Assembly: GCF_010365105.1 (NCBI RefSeq)
Contig: NZ_JAAFGZ010000035.1
Span: 1-37,115, forward strand
DNA length: 37,115 nt
DNA from: Polaromonas sp.
Lineage (GTDB): Bacteria; Pseudomonadota; Gammaproteobacteria; Burkholderiales; Burkholderiaceae_C
Direction of reading: 5' to 3'
A model generated the notes under the pieces. That model saw only the letters and a program-made list of their open reading frames with translations, did not search any database and was not told where the DNA came from. Positions 26,476 to 36,221 of the stretch are shown piece after piece; the stretch's first letter is position 1; the number at the start of each line of letters is the position of its first letter. The position numbers were made by a program, and so were the translations under genes.

Positions 26476-27363
26476 TCAATCGAACAGGCTGTCAAAACCG
26501 CCGACAGGCTCAAAGCGCTTGTTGCCGGCGTGGTAATACAGCCGCGTCGGCCCGGGCATCGCCAGCTCGCGCACCGAGTGGCGCGCATCGCCCGGGTAAC
26601 AAATCACCCGTCCTTCCTGCAGATCAAACGGCTCGGGGAGGATCAACGGCGGCAGGCGGCTGCGTGCCTGCATCATCACGCTGTCCACACTGGCGTGGCG
26701 CGCCAGGTGGGCCAGGCTCATGATTTGCGGCGGCGCCAGTGCGATCTGGCCGGCCCAGTACTGCTGCAGCGCGGTGCGGGGCGCAAGCCAGATGCTTTCG
26801 GTGGTTTCATGGTTGTCGTGAACCGCCACCTGCCCGGCGGGCACGGCGGATACAAAAAACCGGGTGTCGAAGCGCTTGTTCATGACCGATGGCGAAGTCG
26901 GCGTGATCCAGCGCGTCCAGGGCACCAGAGTTCGGGTCTGCAGGCGCAGCGCCATTTGCGCCAGCATGGCATTGAACCCATGGCCTTCGCGCAACAGCGC
27001 GGCCGCCCGGGCACAGTCAACGCCCTGGCTTTCAATGCCTTGGGCCATCAGTACGCCCGACTCTTCAAACGCTTCGCGCAAGGCCGCCACATACAGCCCG
27101 CCCGCCGTGCGTTCGCTGATGTCGGCCTCGTTCAGTCCGGCATGCAGCGCCTGCAATGGCTGGTCCAGATGCGCGGCCATGTCCAGTTCGGCGTCAAGCG
27201 CATCGACCTTGCCGCCCGGAAAGACATAGGCGCCGCCCAGCACGTCGGACAAGGCATGGCGTTTCATCAGGAACACCTCCAGGCCTGCAGCGCCATCGCG
27301 CAGCATGACCACCGTGGCAGCCGGGCGCAAGGGTGTGGTGACAATTTCCAGATTCAATTCCAT
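26476..27363 (-). CDS. Nudix-family hydrolase
   Basis: 295 residues. The N-terminal part has VVMLRDGAAGLEVFLMKRH and YVFPGGKVDA, and the Nudix helix carries AALREAFEESGVLMAQG, in which REAFEESGV is the core of the box. An insertion between the PGGK strand and the helix makes the domain longer than in MutT, as in the NUDT19/RppH-unlike group often annotated as Nudix or acyl-CoA diphosphatase-like. The activity cannot be assigned. It precedes the alpha/beta hydrolase by 39 bases and is separated from the reductase gene by a 229-base gap holding a dispersed repeat, so it may have its own promoter. Confidence 0.82.
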   Translation of the reverse strand: MELNLEIVTTPLRPAATVVMLRDGAAGLEVFLMKRHALSDVLGGAYVFPGGKVDALDAELDMAAHLDQPLQALHAGLNEADISERTAGGLYVAALREAFEESGVLMAQGIESQGVDCARAAALLREGHGFNAMLAQMALRLQTRTLVPWTRWITPTSPSVMNKRFDTRFFVSAVPAGQVAVHDNHETTESIWLAPRTALQQYWAGQIALAPPQIMSLAHLARHASVDSVMMQARSRLPPLILPEPFDLQEGRVICYPGDARHSVRELAMPGPTRLYYHAGNKRFEPVGGFDSLFD

Positions 27364-27510
27364 CGTCTGCTTTCAGGGAGATGCCGCGCGGTCCAGTCCG
27401 TGCGGCCAGGCTGCAGAGGCTACCAGAGTCGCCGCAGTCCCTTCCCCCATCTCAAGCGTGACAGGCACCGAGCGGGAATTGGATCGCGGGAATCCACTCA
27501 GGCATGGAAA

Positions 27511-27575
27511 AAAGCATCAAATCAGCCTCTTGCGCTTTCTGCATCTACACAATCAGCTATTGATTCAATAGCAAA
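27511..27575 (+). repeat. 65-base dispersed repeat, intergenic copy between Nudix and reductase genes
   Basis: Contains AGCATCAAA, GCCTCTTGCGC (TTGCGC at 27530), GCTATTGATTCAATAGC beginning 26 bases later, and a trailing AAA. GCTATTGA and TCAATAGC are perfect inverted arms. It is the best-preserved copy in the window. Confidence 0.8.
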
Positions 27576-27592
27576 TCCCTGGACAACCGTAC

Positions 27593-28564
27593 TTACAGGT
27601 CCAGCACCAGCCGCGCCGACCTGGAGCGCGAGCAGCAGGGCGTGAACTGGTCATTGGCGACCTGCTCCTCGGGGGTAAGGTAAAAATCCTTGTGGTCGGG
27701 AATGCCCTCGATCACCCGCGTCAGGCAGGTGCCGCACACGCCTTGCTCGCAGGACACCTGCACGTCCACGCCGGCCTCGGCCAGGGCTTGCACCACCGTC
27801 TTGTCCTGGGGCACCACCACGACCTGGCCGGAACTGGCGATCTGCACTTCAAAGCTGGTGTCGGTGCTTGACGCCGTGACCGCACCGGCAAAGAATTCGT
27901 AATGCAGCTGGTCTTCGGGCCAGCCCTGGGCGCGCGCCGAGTTCAGCACCGCATCCATGAACCCCCTGGGCCCGCAGACGTACAGGTGCACACCTTCGGC
28001 TGGCGCGGCCAGCAGCGCGGCAATGTCCAGCTTCTGTTCGGCAGCCCCGTCGTCGAAATGAAAATGCACCCTGGGCGCAAAGCCGGCATTGGCAATGCGC
28101 TGACGAAACGCCGTGCGCTCGGGCGAGCGCGTGCAGTAATGCATCTCGAAATCGGCGCCGGTGTGGGCCAGCCGCTCGGCCATGCACAGGAGGGGCGTGA
28201 CGCCGATGCCGCCGGCCAGCAGCAGGTGACGGCTGGCCTGGTGGGCCAGCGCAAAGTGGTTGGCCGGCGCACTGATCTGCAGCAACTGGCCTTCGTGCAC
28301 CTGGTCATGCATGACCACGGAGCCGCCGCGCGACGCCGGGTCGCGCAGTACACCGAGCAGGTAGCGGTGGCTTTCGGCGGCGTCATTGCACAGCGAATAC
28401 TGCCGGGTCAGACCGCCGGGCAGGTGCACATCGACATGCGAGCCGGCCGAAAACCCGGGCAGCGGGCAGCCGTCTTCGGCCACCAGCTCGAAGGTCGCGA
28501 TGTCGACCGCCTCCTGCTGCTTGCGGGACACCCGCACGGGAATCGTTGGGAGTTGATGGCTCAT
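27593..28564 (-). CDS. Phthalate-dioxygenase-reductase/VanB-type oxidoreductase (FMN, NAD, 2Fe-2S)
   Basis: 323 residues with three domains in the order of this family: an FMN-binding barrel with GSHVDVHLPGGLTRQYSLCN, a nucleotide-binding domain with LLLAGGIGVTPLLCMAE and YVCGPRGFMDAVL, and a C-terminal plant-type ferredoxin domain with CEQGVCGTCL and a distal Cys pair (FTPCCSRS). It passes electrons from NADH to a Rieske oxygenase, here the product of the gene 9 bases upstream. Vanillate demethylase and related O-demethylase reductases are the closest functional models; the actual substrate is unknown. Confidence 0.92.
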   Translation of the reverse strand: MSHQLPTIPVRVSRKQQEAVDIATFELVAEDGCPLPGFSAGSHVDVHLPGGLTRQYSLCNDAAESHRYLLGVLRDPASRGGSVVMHDQVHEGQLLQISAPANHFALAHQASRHLLLAGGIGVTPLLCMAERLAHTGADFEMHYCTRSPERTAFRQRIANAGFAPRVHFHFDDGAAEQKLDIAALLAAPAEGVHLYVCGPRGFMDAVLNSARAQGWPEDQLHYEFFAGAVTASSTDTSFEVQIASSGQVVVVPQDKTVVQALAEAGVDVQVSCEQGVCGTCLTRVIEGIPDHKDFYLTPEEQVANDQFTPCCSRSRSARLVLDL

Positions 28565-28573
28565 GCTGGCTCC

Positions 28574-29674
28574 TTATGCAGCGGCCGTGGCGCTGCCGGC
28601 CATGCCGTCCGGCGTATTCGGGGAGGCGCTGACCGGCGCGGCGCGGCCCGCCTGCTCGTCGGCCATGATGCGGTCCAGAATCTTGCGCGACTGTACGCCG
28701 CCGGCATCGATGTTGAGCTTGAGCAGGCCCCGGTCAGGATGGTCGAGCAGGTTGCGCTGCTGCAGTTGCAGCATTTCCAGGTCCTCGCTGAAAATTTTGG
28801 CCTGGCCTTCGCGGATGCTGGCGGTCAGTGCCTTGTCCCCGGGGTTGAAGTGGCGCGCCATGCCCCAGAAGTACCAGATCGATGTTTCGGTCTCGGGCGT
28901 GATGAAGTCCACCACGATGCTGTAGGCCTTGCAGTCGGACGGCGCGTCGTAGCCACCCTTGCCAGCATGGGCAACGCCGACTTCGATCATCACATGGCTG
29001 GGCGGCGTGAAGCGGCAGATCTGCCAGCGGTCCACCGGCACATCGTCGGCCAGGTGGTTGCCGCGCAGGGCCAGCTTCCAGAACGGCGGGGGCTCGATGT
29101 TTTCCATGAAGCGGCTGGTCACCACCTCGTCGCCATTGACCACTGTCTTGCACGGCACCTCGTCGATTTCCTTCTGGCCGATGCTGCCCGAATGCACATA
29201 GGTCTCGTGCGTCAGGTCCATCAGGTTGTCGATCATCAGCCGGTAGTCGCAGGCAATGTGGAACATGCCGCCGCCATAGGCCCACTCGGGGTTGTCATGC
29301 CAGTGCTGGGCTGGAATTTTCGCCGGGTCGGCCAGCGCGGCATCGCCCGGCCAGACCCAGATGAAGCCATAACGCTCTTCTACGGAATAGCTGCGGATGG
29401 CCGGAAAACCGCGCACGCGCTGGCCCGGCATGGCAATGGTCTTGCCTTCGCAGCCCATTTCCAGGCCATGGTAGCCGCAGACCAGCCGGCCTTCGCGCAC
29501 GAAGCCCAGCGACAGGGGCGCGCCGCGGTGCGGGCAGAAGTCTTCCAGCGCCGCCACGCGGCCTTCTTCGCCACGGTAGAAAACGATGCGTTCGCCGCAG
29601 ACCTTGCGGCCCAGCGGCTTGTCGTCAATGTCCTGGGGCATGCAGGCGACATACCAGGTGTTTTTCGGGAACAT
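28574..29674 (-). CDS. Rieske non-haem iron oxygenase, VanA-like
   Basis: 366 residues from the Met at 29674; the frame is open 24 residues further but the family begins at MFPKNTWYVA, and AAGG lies upstream. The Rieske centre is Cys47/His49 in FCPHRGAPLS and Cys66/His69 in CGYHGLEMG. The mononuclear iron site is DNLMDLTHETYVH (His156, His161), with an Asp further on. This is the single-component alpha-subunit type (vanillate demethylase, toluenesulfonate monooxygenase, LigX-like). It probably demethylates or hydroxylates an aromatic or heterocyclic compound imported by the adjoining ABC transporter. The C-terminal Ala-rich tail (SATAAA) is unremarkable. Confidence 0.92.
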   Translation of the reverse strand: MFPKNTWYVACMPQDIDDKPLGRKVCGERIVFYRGEEGRVAALEDFCPHRGAPLSLGFVREGRLVCGYHGLEMGCEGKTIAMPGQRVRGFPAIRSYSVEERYGFIWVWPGDAALADPAKIPAQHWHDNPEWAYGGGMFHIACDYRLMIDNLMDLTHETYVHSGSIGQKEIDEVPCKTVVNGDEVVTSRFMENIEPPPFWKLALRGNHLADDVPVDRWQICRFTPPSHVMIEVGVAHAGKGGYDAPSDCKAYSIVVDFITPETETSIWYFWGMARHFNPGDKALTASIREGQAKIFSEDLEMLQLQQRNLLDHPDRGLLKLNIDAGGVQSRKILDRIMADEQAGRAAPVSASPNTPDGMAGSATAAA

Positions 29675-29752
29675 GATGAGTGACCTTTCTGTGAAGGGAG
29701 CAACCGGCCCTGTCAGGCTGCCGGTTGCAGTTGGAAATGAATACAAGTTCTG

Positions 29753-30461
29753 TCAGAGCGGCACGGCCCGGGCCACGCCCAGCAGTCGGTCCAGCAACTC
29801 GGGCTGGCCCTGCAAGTCCTCGGCGCTGCCGCTGTGCACCACCGTGCCATGGTCCAGCACCACGGCTCGGTGGCTGATGGCCAGGATGGCCTGCGGATGC
29901 TGCTCGACAATGATGGCGCTCAGCCCTTCCTCGCGGGTGATGCGGGCAATGGCGCGCAGCAGTTCCTCGACGATGATGGGCGCCAGGCCTTCGAGCGGCT
30001 CGTCGAGCAGCAGCAGTTTGGGGTTCAGCACCAAGGCACGGCCAACGGCCAGCATCTGCTGCTCGCCACCCGACAGCTGCGTGCCGAGGTTGGTCTTGCG
30101 TTCGGCCAGGCGCGGGAACATCTTGTAGACCCCGTCCGGGTTCCACTTGCCGGGACGGGCCACGGCCGTCAGGTTTTCATGCACCGTGAGCGACTTGAAG
30201 ATGTTGCGCTCCTGCGGCACCCAGCCAATGCCGGCCCCGGCGCGCTGGAATGACGCCAGCTTGTGCAGGGCCACACCGCCCAGCATGATGCTGCCGCCAT
30301 GCTGGCGCGTCGCACCCGCCAGCGTGTTGATCAGCGTGGTCTTGCCGGTGCCGTTGCGCCCCAGCAAGGCCAGCGTCTGGCCTTCGTCCAGGCTGAGCGA
30401 CACATCCTGCAGCACGACGGCTTCGCCGTAACCGGCGCGCAGGTTCTCGACTTTCAACAGC

Positions 30462-30469
<8 letters not shown>
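29753..30469 (-). CDS. livF: LivF-type ABC transporter ATP-binding protein
   Basis: 238 residues. Walker A is GRNGTGKTT, the Q-loop region GWVPQERNIF, the signature LSGGEQQMLAVGRAL and Walker B KLLLLDEPLEGLAP, all matching LivF. The protein works at the inner membrane as one of two ATPases of a hydrophobic amino-acid/aromatic-acid (HAAT) importer. Its start lies inside the end of livG (8-base overlap), a region that includes a dispersed repeat. Confidence 0.95.
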
Positions 30470-31333
<864 letters not shown>

Positions 31334-31337
<4 letters not shown>

Positions 31338-32311
31338 GCCTTGTCTCCGCTTGACGCCCGCCTGAACCAGGTCCACGGGCGCATCAGCCGGTCGCGGCCG
31401 ACCAGCACCAGCACCACCAGGAACAGGCCGATCCAGAACGTCCAGTATTGCGGCGTGATGGACGCCAAAACATCCTGCAGCAGCTTGAACACAATGGCCC
31501 CCAGCACGCCGCCATACAGCCAGCCGGTGCCGCCAATCACCAGGATCAGCATCACGTCGGCCGAGCGGTGAAACTCGAACAGGTCGAGCGAGGCAAACCC
31601 GGTGGTCTGTGTGAGCAAGGCCCCGGCAGCACCGGCCACCCCGGCGGCCAGTGTGTACACCATGGCCAGCTTGGCATTGACCGGAATGCCGATGGCCATA
31701 GCCCGCAGCCGATTGTCGCGAATCGCCTTGAGCGTGGCGCCGAAGGGCGAATGCACCACCCGGCGCATCAACAGGAACAGCACCAGCAGCACCGTCATCG
31801 AATAGTAGGCCGCCGTGATGCCGTACAGGTCGAATTCGAATCTGCCCAGTACCGGTCCCATCACCACGCCCTGCAGGCCGTCGGCGCCGCCGGTCAGCCA
31901 GTCCAGCTTGTTGGCCAGCTCCAGCAGAATCAGGCCGACGCCCAGCGTGACCATCAGCCGAGTCAGGTCGCTGCCGCGCATGATGGAAAAAGAGGCAATA
32001 AATCCCATCAGCGTGGCCACGGCCATGCCAAACAGCAGCCCGACCAGCGGGTCGGGCATGACCAGCTTGGCAAACAGCGCGGCAGCATAGCCGCCCAGGC
32101 CGAAGAAAGCCGCATGGCCGAGCGAGACGATGCCGGTGTAGCCGAGGATCAAATCCAGCGACACCGCAAACAGCCCGACGATGGCGATTTCGTTGATGAT
32201 CAAGGCATGGCTGGGCGACAGCACCGGCGCGGCAAAGGCCAGCAGCCACAGCACCGGCTCCCAGGGCCTGAAGCGGCTGCCTTTGAGCAGCGATTGTTGT
32301 TGGGCGTTCAT
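31334..32311 (-). CDS. livM: LivM-type ABC transporter permease
   Basis: 325 residues from the Met at 32311, one base after the livH stop and with GGGAGG about 8 bases upstream; an upstream in-frame Met lies within livH. About ten hydrophobic segments and the family motif LGYTGIVSLGHAAFFGLGGYA, plus GGTGWLYGGVLGAIVF, identify it. It forms the membrane channel with LivH. The N-terminal soluble segment is short. Confidence 0.94.
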
Positions 32312-32312
32312 G

Positions 32313-33185
32313 TCACTTGCCTCCCTTGCGCACAAAGAGGCCTTGCGGGCGCCAGATCAGAATCGCGATCATCAGGCTGTACACAATGAAGGCGCCCAGC
32401 TTGGGGATGTAGTACTTGCCCGCCACGTCGGCAATGCCCAGCAGCAGCGCGGCCAGCAGCGGCCCGGTGATGGACGAGGTGCCGCCCACCGCCACGACGA
32501 TCAAAAAGTACACCATGAACTTGAGCGGAAAGCTCGGGTCCAGCCCCAGTACTTCAGCACCCAGCGCGCCGCCCAGGCCGGCCAGTCCGGAGCCCACGGC
32601 GAAGGTCGACAGGAACACGATGTTGACATTGATGCCCAGCCCGGCAGCCACCCGCTGGTCATCGACCGATGCACGCAACCGGCTGCCAAAGCGCGTGTGG
32701 CCCAGCACATACTGCAGCGCCACGGTCAGCGCCGCACACACCGCGATGATGAACAGCCGGTAGTGACCCATGCCCAGCGTCCAGGCGCCGCTGCCCAGTT
32801 CGGTGCGGCCCTTGAGCCATTCGGGCAACTGCATGATCTGCTGCGTCGAGCCGATGAAGTAGTCCACGCTGGCCACCGCCATGAACACCAGGCCGATGGA
32901 AAACAGCACCTGGTCCAGGTGCGGCTTGTGGTACATGGGCCGGTACAGCGTGCGCTCCAGCACGCCGCCCAGCAGCGCCGAGCCCAGGAAGGCCAGTGGC
33001 AGGCACAGCAAAAATGGCACGCCGAATCGCTGCATCAGCAGCACCGTGATGTAGCCGCCGGCCATGGCAAAGGCGCCATGCGCCAGATTGATGAAGTTCA
33101 TCAGCCCCATGGTGACCGCCAGGCCCACCGCCAGGATGAAAAGCAGCATGCCGTAGGCAATGCCGTCGAAAAGAATGGTCAGCAT
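32313..33185 (-). CDS. livH: LivH-type ABC transporter permease
   Basis: 290 residues beginning MLTILFDGIAYGMLLFILAV, with GLMNFINLAHGAFAMAGGYI, the conserved LivH signature, near residue 27. About eight membrane segments are visible and GTSSITGPLLAALLLGIAD is the C-terminal permease motif. It lies 79 bases after livK, with a hairpin in the gap, and one base before livM. Confidence 0.94.
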   Translation of the reverse strand: MLTILFDGIAYGMLLFILAVGLAVTMGLMNFINLAHGAFAMAGGYITVLLMQRFGVPFLLCLPLAFLGSALLGGVLERTLYRPMYHKPHLDQVLFSIGLVFMAVASVDYFIGSTQQIMQLPEWLKGRTELGSGAWTLGMGHYRLFIIAVCAALTVALQYVLGHTRFGSRLRASVDDQRVAAGLGINVNIVFLSTFAVGSGLAGLGGALGAEVLGLDPSFPLKFMVYFLIVVAVGGTSSITGPLLAALLLGIADVAGKYYIPKLGAFIVYSLMIAILIWRPQGLFVRKGGK

Positions 33186-33218
33186 CGGGAAGGGAGTAAG
33201 GAAAATGCCAAAAGAACG

Positions 33219-33253
33219 CCCAGAGCCTGCCAGGAAAGCCGGCAGGCCCTGGG
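33219..33253 (-). terminator. Hairpin between livK and livH, possible attenuator or mRNA stabiliser
   Basis: CCCAG (33219-33223) pairs with CTGGG (33249-33253) and GCCTGCC (33225-33231) with GGCAGGC (33241-33247), with one mismatch between the two segments and a nine-base loop. On the minus strand it is followed by CGTTCTTTTGG, only a weak T run. It lies 12 bases after the livK stop, in the position where binding-protein transcripts are often protected. Confidence 0.6.
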
Positions 33254-33264
33254 CCGCGTCCGGT

Positions 33265-34437
33265 TTACTTGGCCTTGCCGGGGTCCTTGACGTCCTTGAT
33301 CACGTCAAATTCGATGTTGTAGAGCTGGCCGTCCTTCTTCTCGACCTTGCGCAGGTAGATGTCCTGCACCACGTCGCGCGTCTGCGCATCAATGAACATC
33401 TTGCCGCGCGGACTTTCGAAAATCTGGCCCTTCATGGCGGCCAGCAGCGCATCGCCGCCGCCCTGGCCCTTGGTCGCCTTCAGCGCCTCATAGATGACGC
33501 GCATGCCGTCATAGCCGCCCACGGCCATGAAGTTGGGCCGCAGGCCCTTGTTGGCCTTGGTGAATTCCTCGACAAACTTCTTGTTCAGCGCCGACGGATG
33601 CGCAGCCGAATAGTGGTGCGAGGTGACCACGCCCACCGCCACGTCGCCCATGTCGTTCAACTGGTCGTCGTCGGTCACGTCGCCGGTGCCGATCAGCCGG
33701 ATGCCGGCCTTGTCCAGGCCGCGCTCGGCAAACTGTTTCATCACCGCCGCGCCCGCGCCCGACGGCACGAAGACAAACAGCGCGTCGGGCTTGATGTCGC
33801 GAACCTTTTGCAGGAAGGGCGCAAAGTCGGGTCCGCGCAGTGGCACCCGCAGCGCTTCAACCACCTGCCCGCCATTGAAGGTCAGGCGTTCCTTGAAATA
33901 CTTCTCTGCATCGATGCCGGGGCCGTAGTCGGACACCAGCGTGACGACCTTCTTGATGCCGTTCTTCGGCGCCCAGTCGGCCAGCGCGACCGCCGCCTGC
34001 GGCAGCGTGAAACTGGTACGCACGATATAGGGCGAGGCCTGCGTGATGCTCGACGTGGCCGCTGCCATCACCACCATGGGCGTCTTGGACTGGGTGGCAA
34101 TCGGCGCGGTGGCCATGGCCGACGGCGTGATGCCAAAGCCGGCCAGCACATTGACCTTGTCATTCACCACCAGTTCCTGTGCCAGCCGGCGTGTCGCGTC
34201 GGGCAGCGAGGTGTCGTCCTTGATGATCAGCTCGATCTTCTTGCCGGCCACGGTGTCGCCGTGCTGCGCCATGTACAGGCGGGCAGCGGCCTCGATCTGG
34301 CGGCCGGTGGTGGCCTGCTGGCCGGTCATGGGCAGGATCAAGCCGATCTTGAAGGTGTTGTCCTGCGCCATGGCGCCGGTCGCGGTGAGCGACACGGCAG
34401 CCAGGGCAATGGCGTGAAGGAAAAAGCGCTTTTGCAT
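33265..34437 (-). CDS. livK: LivK-type periplasmic substrate-binding protein (HAAT family)
   Basis: 390 residues with a signal peptide (cleavage near GAMA-QDN, about residue 24) and the type I periplasmic binding fold: FKIGLILPMTGQQATTGRQ, then ELIIKDDTSLPDATRRLAQE, TLVSDYGPGIDAEKYFKE and PDALFVFVPSGAGAAVMKQF. GGAG ahead of the ATG supports the start. It supplies ligand specificity for livHMGF. The presence of a Rieske oxygenase in the same direction suggests an aromatic acid rather than an amino acid as ligand. Confidence 0.93.
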   Translation of the reverse strand: MQKRFFLHAIALAAVSLTATGAMAQDNTFKIGLILPMTGQQATTGRQIEAAARLYMAQHGDTVAGKKIELIIKDDTSLPDATRRLAQELVVNDKVNVLAGFGITPSAMATAPIATQSKTPMVVMAAATSSITQASPYIVRTSFTLPQAAVALADWAPKNGIKKVVTLVSDYGPGIDAEKYFKERLTFNGGQVVEALRVPLRGPDFAPFLQKVRDIKPDALFVFVPSGAGAAVMKQFAERGLDKAGIRLIGTGDVTDDDQLNDMGDVAVGVVTSHHYSAAHPSALNKKFVEEFTKANKGLRPNFMAVGGYDGMRVIYEALKATKGQGGGDALLAAMKGQIFESPRGKMFIDAQTRDVVQDIYLRKVEKKDGQLYNIEFDVIKDVKDPGKAK

Positions 34438-34509
34438 GGTTGACTCCGGAAGGATAAAAAAAAGGCTGACTGATTGTTTTTCGGTTTGACTGGAATAAAG
34501 AAGGGGCTT

Positions 34510-35313
34510 TCACGCACGCCAGTCGTTCGGGTTTCGCCTTCGTATCAGCTGTACGCCAGGCACTTGATTCTGGCCCGGGTGGCGAACGGCTTCACGCAGG
34601 TTTCGCTGCGCCAGCTTGGAATGCTCGCGCATGATGGCTTCGGCGCGGGTGCCTTCATGGTTTTCAATCGCATCGAGCACCTGGCAGTGCTGGTCCTGCG
34701 CTACCACGAGCCGGTCCCTGGCTTTGGACGAGTTGTCCTTCATGATCACAAAGCCCGACACGAAGCCCGAAGGCGAGGCAAATGGCAGGCTGGCGACCCG
34801 CTCCAGTTCGCGGCTCATGAAAGGGCTTCCCGACAGTTCGCCGATCAGGTTGTGGAATTTTTCGTTCAGTACCACATAGCGCGCAAAAGCGTCGTCGTTG
34901 AGCGTCGGTCCCCGCAGCAGGATGTCGATCTGCGCCAGACAGGCGCGCGCTTCGGCCAGCACCACCGCAGGCGCACCGCGCTCGGCGGCCAGCCGCGCCG
35001 CCATGCCTTCGATGGTGCCGCGCAGCTCGATGGCATCGGACACGTCCCGTTCGGTGAAGGTTCGCACCGCATAGCCGCCGTTGGGCAGGGCCTGCAGCAG
35101 CCCTTCCTGCTCCAGCCGCATCAGCGCGGCGCGAATCGGCGTTCGCGAAATGCCAATCTTTTCGACGATGGCCAGTTCGGCGATGCGCGCGCCACCGGGC
35201 AACTCACCGGCCAGGATCAGCTCCCGTAGCCTGAGCTGGGCCTTGACCACCTGCGAGCTGCCTTCTTCAGGCAGCTCGGGGATCAGGTTTTCAAAAGGAG
35301 TGAGGCGATTCAT
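34510..35313 (-). CDS. GntR-family regulator with FCD domain, first gene of the oxygenase/importer cluster
   Basis: 267 residues. The N-terminal winged helix shows LRLRELILAGELPGGARIAE, ISRTPIRAALMRLEQEGLLQ and GGYAVRTFTERDVSDAIELR, joined to an FCD domain (LNEKFHNLIGELSGSPFM). It is 72 bases upstream of livK in the same direction and ends close to it, so it may be co-transcribed. Two TGTAT palindromes lie 11 and 75 bases upstream of the start; the nearest is close enough to the start codon to suggest autoregulation. A VanR-like repressor responding to the aromatic substrate is the likely role. Confidence 0.88.
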   Translation of the reverse strand: MNRLTPFENLIPELPEEGSSQVVKAQLRLRELILAGELPGGARIAELAIVEKIGISRTPIRAALMRLEQEGLLQALPNGGYAVRTFTERDVSDAIELRGTIEGMAARLAAERGAPAVVLAEARACLAQIDILLRGPTLNDDAFARYVVLNEKFHNLIGELSGSPFMSRELERVASLPFASPSGFVSGFVIMKDNSSKARDRLVVAQDQHCQVLDAIENHEGTRAEAIMREHSKLAQRNLREAVRHPGQNQVPGVQLIRRRNPNDWRA

Positions 35314-35323
35314 GGATACACAC

Positions 35324-35331
35324 TGTATACA
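35324..35331. promoter_or_regulatory. Candidate FCD-GntR operator adjacent to the regulator start
   Basis: TGTATACA is a perfect 8-bp palindrome 11-18 bases upstream of the regulator ATG, within ACACTGTATACATTAG. The half-site TGTAT recurs in the palindrome at 35388. FadR-type regulators often bind GTATAC-centred sites. Confidence 0.55.
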
Positions 35332-35387
35332 TTAGCCGCGCTAAATCAAATAAAAATAGCCAAAATTAGGGTATGTACTGACTAAAT

Positions 35388-35400
35388 TGTATTCAATACA
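35388..35400. promoter_or_regulatory. Second palindromic operator candidate upstream of the GntR regulator
   Basis: TGTATTCAATACA has perfect six-base arms around a central C. It lies 57 bases from the TGTATACA palindrome, in an AT-rich segment (35335-35410) that is the obvious promoter region of the cluster. Confidence 0.5.
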
Positions 35401-35556
35401 TCTAAAGTTCAGCACATTTTCGTATTCACATCTGGAAAAATAACCGCTACCCCCTGAGGCCCGGGCGGCTGACCCGTAGCCTTGAAAAGGCCGCTTGCTC
35501 AGGTGGTTTCCAGCGCCAGCACGGCGCTGGCTGTGTTGGAAATGGGAATCTGGTAA

Positions 35557-35763
35557 TTGCCGGTAAAGGGCCTGCTCGACAAGCTGCGCGCCATCATCAG
35601 CCAGCCGCTGTTTGTTGGAAACGGCCAGGCATCGCGGCTACGGCGAGTGCGGAGGAACTGGCCGGCCAGGCGCGAGAGCTGCTGCGCCAGTTGCAGCGCT
35701 TTGCGCAGTCGGGCAAATTCGATCCGGACCGCTGTTGCGCGCTGCTCACCATTTCTGGAGGGT
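35557..35763 (+). pseudogene. Remnant of a LysR-family regulator gene (N-terminal part, frameshifted)
   Basis: The plus strand encodes GLLDKLRAIISQPLFVGNGQ (from about 35567), the winged-helix end of a LysR protein, and then, in a different frame from about 35640, ASAEELAGQARELLRQLQRF and AQSGKFDPDRCCALLTISG, the linker helix and first strand of the effector domain. The first helices and the whole effector domain are missing. At least one frameshift separates the two parts. Confidence 0.65.
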
Positions 35764-35788
35764 GTTGCCTTCAGTTTCGAGGCCTCCC

Positions 35789-36202
35789 CTATTCCTTGTC
35801 CACCCGGCCGCGCAAGGCCTTGGTGGCCGAACGCTGGCCCTTGCCTTCAAGGCGGCGCTGTTGGGAACCATAGGTGGGCTTGGTGGCGCGCCGGGCTTTG
35901 GGCGGATTGGACACGCCGTCGATCACCTGCTGCAGGCGCGCCAGCGCATCGGCGCGGTTCATTTCCTGGGTGCGGTGCTGCTGCGCCTTGAGCACCAGCA
36001 CGCCTTCCTGGGTGATCCGGCTGTCGCTCAATGCCAGCAGGCGCTCCTTGATCTCGTCTGGCAGCGACGAGGCCTTGATGTCAAAACGCAGATGTACGGC
36101 GCTGGATACCTTGTTGACGTTTTGCCCGCCTGCACCTTGGGCGCGAATGGCGCTGAGCTCGACATCGCGCTCAGCGACCAGAAACTTGTGAATCACGGGC
36201 AT
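35789..36202 (-). CDS. arfB: ArfB (YaeJ): codon-independent peptidyl-tRNA hydrolase for ribosome rescue
   Basis: 137 residues, the usual length. It has a release-factor domain 3 with the catalytic GGQ at residues 25-27 in GAGGQNVNKVSSAVHLRFD, and a basic C-terminal tail (ARRATKPTYGSQQRRLEGKG) that by family enters the mRNA channel of stalled ribosomes. It lacks the codon-recognition domains of RF1/RF2. It releases nascent chains on non-stop ribosomes. It is flanked on both sides by gene remnants and seems to be an isolated transcription unit. Confidence 0.95.
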   Translation of the reverse strand: MPVIHKFLVAERDVELSAIRAQGAGGQNVNKVSSAVHLRFDIKASSLPDEIKERLLALSDSRITQEGVLVLKAQQHRTQEMNRADALARLQQVIDGVSNPPKARRATKPTYGSQQRRLEGKGQRSATKALRGRVDKE

Positions 36203-36221
36203 ACAGGTTTTTTTCCGGTGG

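Noticed and set aside
27902..29683. 593-residue open frame on the plus strand
   Set aside because: It lies opposite the reductase and Rieske oxygenase genes, whose motifs are complete; it is a shadow frame caused by high GC content.
31338..32249. Upstream extension of the livG frame to 595 residues
   Set aside because: This part is an out-of-frame reading of livM. LivG proper begins at the ATG at 31337 that overlaps the livM stop.
33160..34443. 427-residue open frame on the plus strand
   Set aside because: It is antisense to livK, which has a clear signal peptide and binding-protein motifs.
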